64,000 bases of DNA from Candidatus Cloacimonadota bacterium. GTDB lineage: Bacteria > Muiribacteriota > UBA6191. The DNA lies in the NCBI GenBank assembly GCA_002402105.1, contig NVVD01000005.1, forward strand, positions 53,225 to 117,224, written 5' to 3'. Of the stretch, positions 54,753-62,600 are shown in pieces (the first letter of the stretch is position 1; every line of letters starts with the position of its first letter). The position numbers and the translations under genes are program-made. The notes under the pieces are model-generated. The model did no database searches, was not told the origin of the DNA, and was given only the letters and a program-made list of their open reading frames with translations.

Positions 54753-55619
54753 TTAATCCCTACCCAAATGCTCAGTTTCAAGCCCAATCCACATTCTGAA
54801 TGATGATGCAATCATACCTAACGTTGCTCCAATCATAATTGCTCTTTGCCCTGCTGTATTAAATACATTCATGATAAAATTAGACATCTCTGGAAACAAT
54901 GCATCAAAACCAAATAAACTCCCCAACATTTCTCCAATAGGTACTCTTCCCATCATTACTAAAAAGGCTGATATAAGTAATAACGAAGCCTCTAAAGATT
55001 TAGCTCTAAATGCTCTAAATGCAGCAGAAGCCATAAAAAAGGCTAATAATGAAAACATTGTTGCTTGTAAGGGGTCATAAATATTTTCAAATATTAATGT
55101 ATAAAATAGTTTATTTTGATTACTAATTCTATAGGTTTTTTCTTCAATGGTTGAAATATTTTCAGACTTTAACTGCTTATAGATGTCTTTTGTAATTAAA
55201 ACTTTTTCAGTGTTTCTTGTGAAATAAAAGTTTGTTTGAATAGATAAAGAGTGGCGTTCTTTTTCACCTTTTTTAATAAACTTACTATTTTCTAAAGAAA
55301 AGGCCTCATATTGAGCTTTGGATATATTAGTTGTGTAATCTTTATCTACTCCGTATAAAAAACCCAAATAAAGAGTAACAAGAAAACCAAACATCAAAAT
55401 AATTGAATAGCCCCAATCTCTTCTTTTTCTGTAAATTTTATTAATATGAACACTTGCCAAACTGGCAAGACCAAGCACCATGGCAAAGGTTGCTACAATA
55501 CTTGTACTATCATTAATAGAAATCGCCATTTTATTTAAAATAGGAAAGTCTAATATAAATTGCAATAATAATATTGAACAAGTTAAAAATGTAATCATTA
55601 AAGGAATTTCTCGTTTCAT
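54753..55619 (-). CDS. Polytopic membrane protein of the GlmL-DUF6754 cluster
   Basis: A 288-residue protein with about six or seven membrane helices: two or three in the first 100 residues (MITFLTCSILLLQFILDFPI; VATFAMVLGLASLASVHI; YSIILMFGFLVTLYLGFLYG), a polar loop of about 75 residues, then three or four more (ATMFSLLAFFMASAAFRAFR; ASLLLISAFLVMMGRVPIG; AIMIGATLGMIASSFRMWIG). The conserved-looking turn AFRAFRAKSLEASLLL and RMWIGLETEHLG lie at the second half. GGAG precedes the ATG. It sits 52 bases after the DUF6754 gene and two bases before the next. Function unknown. Confidence 0.75.
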   Translation of the reverse strand: MKREIPLMITFLTCSILLLQFILDFPILNKMAISINDSTSIVATFAMVLGLASLASVHINKIYRKRRDWGYSIILMFGFLVTLYLGFLYGVDKDYTTNISKAQYEAFSLENSKFIKKGEKERHSLSIQTNFYFTRNTEKVLITKDIYKQLKSENISTIEEKTYRISNQNKLFYTLIFENIYDPLQATMFSLLAFFMASAAFRAFRAKSLEASLLLISAFLVMMGRVPIGEMLGSLFGFDALFPEMSNFIMNVFNTAGQRAIMIGATLGMIASSFRMWIGLETEHLGRD

Positions 55620-55671
55620 TGAAAATTCTCCGTAGTTTAATAGTTAAAAACTATCTGTTTGTAAATTATAA

Positions 55672-56520
55672 TTAAATGTATTGAAGTAAGCTTAAAAACT
55701 CAGGAAAATAAAATAAACGAATAGAAAGCTCTGCTAAAAGACCGTAAACAATAAATATCATCAATAGCATTTTTGCATAATCTTGCCCCTTTAAAGAACC
55801 AAGTAGCATTGGGTCATTTGACAAATAAGCACTAGCAGCAAATAGCTCTTCGCCAATCAAAACATAATCACAAGATGCCACAAAAAATGGTAATTGTGAT
55901 GTTTCTGCTGTACCTGCAATTTGAATTGCTCCGATATGATTACCAGTTTCTGCAATTAAAAGAGACTCTGCATAAAAAGTACCAAGCATAATAATAGCAG
56001 CTGGTTTTTCACGAACTAACATACCATTGACACTAGCAGCAAAAGCAAATTGGTCATCGGTCACAAATTGGATATTACTTTCATTAAAAGTATCAGGATG
56101 ACCTGTTCTGTAATATGCCTCTTTAACAACATCTTGTGCTGTACTTAAAACCATAGATTTTGCAACAGGTACTTTTAGCTCTGTATCATACTCGGCTGTC
56201 TTACGAGCAACACTACCAAGTATATTTAAACCAGCAAGTGTTTGAATATCATCAATATCCATAATACCCGGTATAAAAACACAAGCTTTACCCATTTCTG
56301 TTGCTCGACCTACGGCCTCTTCTACAGATGCAAGAGCAGGGATTCGACGAATCCAAAGTTTTTTACCTGATTTTGCTTGTCGAATAAAGTAATAAATCAA
56401 AGAGCATAAAGTAACTAAAACTAGAAAGCTAAAGCCCTCTTGGGATTTAAAAATACTTGTAGTACTTGTTTGCGAAAAACTGGTACTTAATAATAGAAAA
56501 AACAATAGAGTTTTATACAT
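55672..56520 (-). CDS. DUF6754-domain membrane protein
   Basis: A protein of about 282 residues with a signal-like N-terminal helix, a second helix (FSFLVLVTLCSLIYYFI), and then the domain I recognise as DUF6754: LWIRRIPALASVEEAVGRAT, AAIIMLGTFYAESLLIAET, GAIQIAGTAETSQLPFFVAS, CDYVLIGEELFAASAYLSND and GSLKGQDYAK. A final helix (MLLMIFIVYGLLAELSI) follows. The upstream ATG at 56526 directly abuts AAAAGG, so the ATG at 56520 has the better ribosome-site spacing. It leads the six-to-seven-gene membrane cluster that ends at 49239. DUF6754 proteins are conserved but have no assigned function. Confidence 0.8.
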   Translation of the reverse strand: MYKTLLFFLLLSTSFSQTSTTSIFKSQEGFSFLVLVTLCSLIYYFIRQAKSGKKLWIRRIPALASVEEAVGRATEMGKACVFIPGIMDIDDIQTLAGLNILGSVARKTAEYDTELKVPVAKSMVLSTAQDVVKEAYYRTGHPDTFNESNIQFVTDDQFAFAASVNGMLVREKPAAIIMLGTFYAESLLIAETGNHIGAIQIAGTAETSQLPFFVASCDYVLIGEELFAASAYLSNDPMLLGSLKGQDYAKMLLMIFIVYGLLAELSIRLFYFPEFLSLLQYI

Positions 56521-56631
56521 GTACATCCTTTTTTCATAGATATGAAAATATTTTTAAATGGGCACTATTAATTGTAGTCAGCTACTTTATCATCTACTTA
56601 CATAAATTGATATTCTACAGCTCAAGAATTT

Positions 56632-57285
56632 TTATAAATGTAAACCATCATCAAAATTTAATATGAAAGAAAACTCTTTACTTTCTTTGAGCGATTGATC
56701 ATGAGTTGAAAAAAAGGCTATCAACTTCTTATTTTTTATAGTTTGACAAATTAAATCAAAGCAAATAGATTTCATTTTTTTATCCAAATATACTAAAGGC
56801 TCATCTAAAATTAATATTTTCTGTGCAAACAATAAAGAACGGGCTAAACGAACTCGTTGAGCCTCTCCTCTAGATATTTGATGAATTTCTTTCTTTACTA
56901 AATGCTCTATTTCTAAAGCTTTTATTAATTGATCATATTTAATTTTATCAAAGTTTTGTTTTTCTAAGTAAAAAGGGAGTAATAAGTTTTCTAATACATT
57001 AAAATCATCTATTAAAAAGCTATCTTGATACATTGCACTGATGTATTTTTGATTATATAAAGCCATATCTTGTTCAGAGCTAAGAGTATAACTATTAGAA
57101 TCTACTAAAAAAATACCCTTTAAATCAGAACCATAAGCTCTACCAGAAAGCATCTTCAAAAAACTAGTTTTACCCGAACCTGAAACTCCCCAAATGCAAT
57201 GTAAACCCTCTTCAAAAGAAAAGTTTTTAATTGAGATCAATTCAGTAGAAAAAGATAAAGCTATATTTTGTAATTGTAAAATCAA
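56632..57285 (-). CDS. Orphan ABC-transporter ATPase
   Basis: A 217-residue ABC ATPase subunit of the LolD/MacB-like size class. Walker A is GVSGSGKTS, the Q-loop region SAMYQDSFLIDDFN, signature ISRGEAQRVRLARSLL (SRGE in place of SGGQ), Walker B ILILDEPLVYLD and switch histidine FFSTHDQ. All catalytic residues are present. The frame begins with TTG at 57285, four bases after the receiver-kinase gene's stop; no later start would keep the first strand of the fold. No permease gene is adjacent, so it may work with the membrane proteins encoded downstream or with a distant permease. Confidence 0.85.
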   Translation of the reverse strand: MILQLQNIALSFSTELISIKNFSFEEGLHCIWGVSGSGKTSFLKMLSGRAYGSDLKGIFLVDSNSYTLSSEQDMALYNQKYISAMYQDSFLIDDFNVLENLLLPFYLEKQNFDKIKYDQLIKALEIEHLVKKEIHQISRGEAQRVRLARSLLFAQKILILDEPLVYLDKKMKSICFDLICQTIKNKKLIAFFSTHDQSLKESKEFSFILNFDDGLHL

Positions 57286-57289
57286 AAAG

Positions 57290-58396
57290 TTAAATAGGAA
57301 AACTTAAATAAATGCTTGTACCATGATCTGTAGTAAACTCTGACTGATGCTTACTTGTAATATCAATAGATCCTTCAAACTTTTGCATCCATCGCTTTAC
57401 AAGAGGCATTCCAAAACCAGTACCTTTTTCACCTGATGTACCTTTAATAGAAGTTGTAGTATCAGTCTTAAATACTTTATCTAAAACTGATTTCACCATG
57501 CCTATACCTTCGTCTTTTATACAAAGAGTCAATTTTGAATTTTCTACTGTTGAAGAGATAAAAATAGTTCCGCCCTCAAAAGAAAACTTTAATGCATTTG
57601 AAATTAAATTATTCATTACACTTAAAACAAACCATTCACGATCTACTTTTACAATGTGACTCATATCAACACCCAAAAAATCTAACTCTACATTTTTTGC
57701 CATTAACTTATTTTCAAAAACCAGTTGGCTCTCTTGCAGCATATCAAGCAAATTATATTCATTTAATTTTAAACTAACTTTTGCATCTTTGGTTGCTTCA
57801 AATTCTTTTATTTTTTCTAAAAAATTAATAGCTCTTTCAGAGCTTACAAACATTCGATCATTATACTTTTCTAAGGTAGCATAGTTTTTATTTTTGATTG
57901 TTTTAGATAGTTCACCATAAGCATGGACACAAGTTAAATAATTGCCCATATCATGGCACATGACATGAACAAGTCCCCTATATTCATCTTTTGAAGACTC
58001 TAGCGACCTTCTAAGTGAAGATATAGTAAGATGAGTTTTTATTCTTGCTAAAAGCTCCGCTTTTTGAACAGGTTTTGTTAAATAATCAACAGCTCCTTCT
58101 TCTAAACCCTGAACTTTATCAGCTGTTTCATTCATAGCACTTAAAAATATAACTGGTATATGGGTAGTTGTAGGGCTCTTTTTTAATCTTCGGCAAGTTT
58201 CAAAACCATCTATACCCGGCATCATAATATCGCAAATTATTAAATCTGGTTGAAACTCATCTACTTTTTCTAAACACTCTAAACCAGAGTCAGCTGTTTG
58301 AACCTCAAAACCACCTTTTTGATTTAAAATTCTAACGATTACCTTACGAATCAAGGCATTATCATCAACAACTATTATTTTTTTTACTTCTTCCAT
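57290..58396 (-). CDS. Hybrid receiver-histidine kinase
   Basis: A 368-residue cytoplasmic two-component protein. Residues 5-120 are a receiver domain with the acidic pair Asp11-Asp12, the phosphoacceptor Asp56 (LIICDIMMP) and Lys108 (YLTKPVQ). Then a dimerisation helix carries the phosphodonor His148 in VHVMCHDMGNYLTC, followed by the ATP-binding domain with NNLISNALKFS, CIKDEGIGM and GTGFGMPLVKRWM. With the receiver at the N-terminus it probably takes input from another kinase or phosphotransfer protein, such as the HPt protein encoded upstream at 58559. The ABC ATPase gene starts four bases downstream. Confidence 0.92.
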   Translation of the reverse strand: MEEVKKIIVVDDNALIRKVIVRILNQKGGFEVQTADSGLECLEKVDEFQPDLIICDIMMPGIDGFETCRRLKKSPTTTHIPVIFLSAMNETADKVQGLEEGAVDYLTKPVQKAELLARIKTHLTISSLRRSLESSKDEYRGLVHVMCHDMGNYLTCVHAYGELSKTIKNKNYATLEKYNDRMFVSSERAINFLEKIKEFEATKDAKVSLKLNEYNLLDMLQESQLVFENKLMAKNVELDFLGVDMSHIVKVDREWFVLSVMNNLISNALKFSFEGGTIFISSTVENSKLTLCIKDEGIGMVKSVLDKVFKTDTTTSIKGTSGEKGTGFGMPLVKRWMQKFEGSIDITSKHQSEFTTDHGTSIYLSFPI

Positions 58397-58558
58397 GAGT
58401 TCTCTTTTAAGTTTAAATAAGTTTAAAAATTCATTATAGTCTTTTCAATAGAATTTCTAAATCTTTTATTATTTTTTTTTAGTTCATACTTAAGATTCAT
58501 ATTTAAAAACTATTTCTTCTATACATCAATTCATCTAGCAGCTTAGTAGGGATACGAA

Positions 58559-59005
58559 TTAAATCCTGTTTTTTATTTTTTCACACAAAGACTCAGTAGT
58601 TAGCTTTTTATTAGTTTTTGGAGGCTTATCATCTAAAAAAGATTCTAATAATTTTACTTGTTTTACTACTGAAACATTTCTGCAATTAGAAATATTATTC
58701 AACATGATATTTATAAGATCTACAGCCCCTAAAAAACAATCAATTAAATTAGAAGATAAATTTAAAGTATTATCTCGTACTTTAGACAAAAGAGTCTCAA
58801 AGGCATGACTTATTTCAGTCATATTATCATAACCCAAAAAACCACTCGCTCCTTTTAAGGAGTGAATTGTACGAAAAATTTTATTGATTAGCCCATTATC
58901 AACTTCAGCAAAACATTCTTCAAGTTTTAATATATCATCAATGATAGTACTAAGTTGCTCCTTAGACTCATTAATAAATTCTGCTATAAAATCATCATCA
59001 TACAT
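58559..59005 (-). CDS. HPt (CheA-like phosphotransfer) protein
   Basis: A 148-residue single HPt domain. The helix with IFRTIHSLKGASGFLGYDNM has the phosphorylatable His48 in the H-S-L-K-G-x-(S/A)-G-F motif typical of CheA P1 domains. Four further helices follow (ISHAFETLLSKVRDNTLNL, LIDCFLGAVDLINIMLNNI), and a short charged tail. It lacks a kinase domain and so must be phosphorylated by a separate kinase. The STAS gene is eight bases upstream and the receiver-kinase gene begins 162 bases downstream, giving a plausible three-protein phosphorelay. Confidence 0.85.
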   Translation of the reverse strand: MYDDDFIAEFINESKEQLSTIIDDILKLEECFAEVDNGLINKIFRTIHSLKGASGFLGYDNMTEISHAFETLLSKVRDNTLNLSSNLIDCFLGAVDLINIMLNNISNCRNVSVVKQVKLLESFLDDKPPKTNKKLTTESLCEKIKNRI

Positions 59006-59013
59006 AATATTTC

Positions 59014-59334
59014 TTATTTCTCAGCCATAGATAAATTATAAAAACTTTGTAACCTAGCAATCATTAAAAGCTTAAATACATTTTCATTTAATTCTTCAAA
59101 AGATAATAAAATATTTATAAAAACAATCCTTAAATACTTTGCCAAAGATAAAAAAAAGGTAAGGCCATTACCGTCAATTGATATTAAGTGAGAGCAATAA
59201 AATTTCACATTTTTTATATTTTTATCAATTAGTTTTAAGAGTAAAACTCTTAAAGAGTCCAATGCTTCTAAATTAAAAACTTCAGGGATTTCAATTTCTA
59301 AATTGTAATCATTTTTACTATAAACGTAGTCCAT
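59014..59334 (-). CDS. STAS-like protein
   Basis: A 106-residue domain with the order of a STAS (anti-sigma-factor antagonist) fold: strands LEIEIPEVFNLEALDSLRVL and NVKFYCSHLISIDGNGLTFF, where the conserved D-G-x-G-L replaces the usual D-S-S-G-L/L around the phosphorylatable serine. The serine is replaced by Gly/Asn, so it probably acts as a binding module (MlaB- or CheX-adjacent type) and not as a phosphoswitch. Leading AAAGGGGG lies four bases before the ATG. It is the first gene of the minus-strand run ending at 49239. Confidence 0.7.
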   Translation of the reverse strand: MDYVYSKNDYNLEIEIPEVFNLEALDSLRVLLLKLIDKNIKNVKFYCSHLISIDGNGLTFFLSLAKYLRIVFINILLSFEELNENVFKLLMIARLQSFYNLSMAEK

Positions 59335-59624
59335 ATGCCCCCTTTATCAAAATTAGCATTAAGAAATTAATTTTAATGAAAATATAATAACATTAATTCT
59401 TTTGCTAATCCTAATGTTTATATAAATATTTAGCTCTTAAAATCAAAATAACTTTCTTTCAAATAAAGACTCTACGACACTTTTTAAACAAAAATAGCCT
59501 AAATGTAGTGATTTTTGTTAGCTTTTCATGTAAGTTACCGATAACTTTAAATGGTAGAGTCTGTAAGTTTAGATTATCTAAATTCAGCCTCAACCAAATA
59601 AAGGACTTAAAGGCTCATTAATAA
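59335..59624. other. Divergent spacer between STAS operon and right-edge surface protein
   Basis: 290 AT-rich bases with no reading frame and no RNA gene. A small palindrome TTAGAT-t-ATCTAA lies near 59568. I see no firm promoter pair on either strand. Confidence 0.4.
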
Positions 59625-62600
59625 ATGATTTATAAAAATATTTTACATATTTTTTTATTGATTATCTTGTGTTTAACAAACTCACAAGCAACAATTCAAT
59701 CAATTGCTCTATCCTTAGAACCACCTGACCTAAAAATAACAGGCGGATTTGTTGATACCCGCTTTACTGTTATACAAATAGACACTCCTCAACAAATGGA
59801 GCTAACTTTTGTTAGAGAAGGCCCATGTGATTTTAACAAATCATTATTAAGTCTTCCTGCCAATAATTTACCAACCTCTGGTACTCATGTTGTTGTTTTA
59901 TGCTCTGGTGATAGAGTTTTAAACAAAATTTTTGTAATCGGTAGAGAGGTCACAGGTTCTGATTTAATTTTTGGGTTACCAACTTTAGAAATTATCTCAG
60001 ATACTATTGGACCTGATTCTCCTAATTTAGATATCACAAACCCAGCTTTTCCACTTACTGTTTTTACTACAACTTTTCAACTAACAGGAAACGTAGATAA
60101 TTCTGATGCAGGAGGTACAGATAAACCAGAAACCGCTGGAAGTGTCACGGTCTTTTATGTAATACCTCCAGAAAGTAATGACCCCGATGATAGGGTTATA
60201 ATAGGTGGAGGACTAATCCAACCTAACTCTAATTTTATAGCAACTATGGACGTTTCAAGCTTAGCCTTTGGGGAATCCAGAGATTTATTTATGATTGCAA
60301 CCGATCCACTTGGTCACGAAAGTGACCGAGAAACCATTGGTCCTGTTACAAGAAGACAGGGCGGAGATGTAACCTTAGTTAATCTTGAGCTTGTTCCACC
60401 AAGTGGAAGCCTTACTGGTCATTCTGGGGTTTTAATCAAAGGAACAGTCACTGGAACTGTAAATCCTTTTACAGTTAAATTTTTTATGGATGATTTTTTA
60501 AACTCTGAAGTTTCTAGTTTAAAAAGTGGCGATCAATTTTCTCACACTTTAAATATGTCAGAAGAAGGTACTCATTGTTTTTCTGCTCAAGCAGTTAATT
60601 CAAATACTCCTATATTTGCTGGCCCTCTTATCGCCATTGGATGTATCGAGCTTGACTTAACTCCTCCTAATGCTCCAATTATTATTAGCCCTTCACCAAC
60701 AGGTACCTTACTTACTAAAGGCCCTTCAATATCTATTGATGGAATCACCGAACCCGATAAAAACACTGAAAACGTTTTAAAACCAAAACTATACTTTATT
60801 GGTCCATCTGGCATAGATTTTACTCCTAACTCTCCACTAGAAATAGAAGTAGGTACGGGTCGTTTTAATGTACAAGCAGATATTCAAAATCTTCCTGATG
60901 GACAACACATCATAGAGCTAAGAGCAGAAGATGAGGTCGGTAACAGTTCAGAAACCTCTTTATCTCGTATTACATTTATCAAAGATAGTTTATCTCCTAT
61001 TGTTGAAGAAGTACGTTTAAATAATGTCGTTGTACCTCAATTAAATCCACCTATATTTGTACCTTCTACCTCTGTTCGGATGCAAATTCGTTTAAACGAA
61101 CCTTCTGTCTCTGCACCAAACTTATTTATTATTCCAAAGGGTGGTAGTGAGTTTGCTGCGGGCTTATTTGGAGGAGGCGGAGTATTTTGGGAGTATAGTT
61201 TTGCTATCTCACAAAATCAAGATGGCCCTATGTCTATTCGTCTTGAAGGAGGAGCAGATCAAGCAGGTAATCAAATACAGTTTTCTTTAAAAGATATTGT
61301 TGTTGTTGATACAGTCCCACCTAATGCTAGAGAAACAATTCCAAAAGCACTCACGACCCTTTCAAAAACTCCTGAGTTAATTAGAGTTATTTTTGAAGAC
61401 CTACCTCTAAACCCTGAAGATAAAAGCTCTGGTGTAAACCTATTTGAATCTGTAATTTCTTTAAAAAATCCTAAGGGAGCTGACGTTAGTTTTACTGTAG
61501 TACAATTTGACCCGGTAACTTTAGACATAATCCCTCAAGAAGATTTTATTGAAGAAGGCAACTATCAATTAGAAGTGCAAGTCAAAGATAATGCCGAAAA
61601 TTTAGCCCCTAAAAAAACTTTTTTATATTTATTTGATACAACATCCATTACAGAAGATAGAGTTTCTTGTAATCCAGAAAATGGTGGGTTTATAAAATCA
61701 GGTACCTCTCCTTTTTCTGATGCAGCCAATCACTTTGTTGAAGTTACAGTAGACCACGAACAATTTGATGTTGAAAAGTCTACTTTAATTGTCAAAAATA
61801 TTAGAGAAATACCACAAGTTTTAACAGGTATCAAAACTACAGTTTCTCCATCAACCATGCGCTATACTTTAAACCAAAAGCTACCTACAGATGCAAGTAA
61901 AGATGGTAAATACTCGATTGAGTCACAAATTTTTGATTTAGCAGGCAATTTAACAAAAGATCATATCTGTGTTTTTACTTATGATAATTGCTCTCCTACT
62001 GTGGAGGGTGTTTTTCCTGCTAATAATCAAACTGTCTCTAAAAATCTTTCTCAAATTTCAGCTATTTTAAAAGACTGTTTACCAAGGTTTGATGTTGAAA
62101 TATCTGATGTTGATTTAGAAAAGTCAATTATCAAGCTATTTAAAGTCGATGAAAGCAACAGAGTCGAGGTAACATCAAGATTAAGATTTGAAACTATTCC
62201 AGAAGAAAGAGTTAGTAAACTATTACTTGAGATTGTAGATGCTAATGGTGCAACTACTAGTTTACCAAATGATGGCTCAGGAGATGGTAGATACGATATC
62301 GAAGTTGAAGCTTTTGATAAAGCAGGAAACTCAAGTGGAGTAACCTCATCAACCTTTACCTTAGATACAATCAATCCTGTTTTAATAGCAGAGAATTTAG
62401 AGAATAATATGATTTTATCTAAAGGTGAATACTACTTGTTTGGAAAAGCAAGAGATATAGGCTCTGAAATGGATAGGGTCGAAATTAAAGTTGAATCTAT
62501 CAAAAACTTGGTTCCTCAATCAACTTTACTAGATTTTACCCCTACTTTTTTAGAGCCAGCACGCCTACAACCTCAAGATTTAAACCCTGCATTTAGAGGC

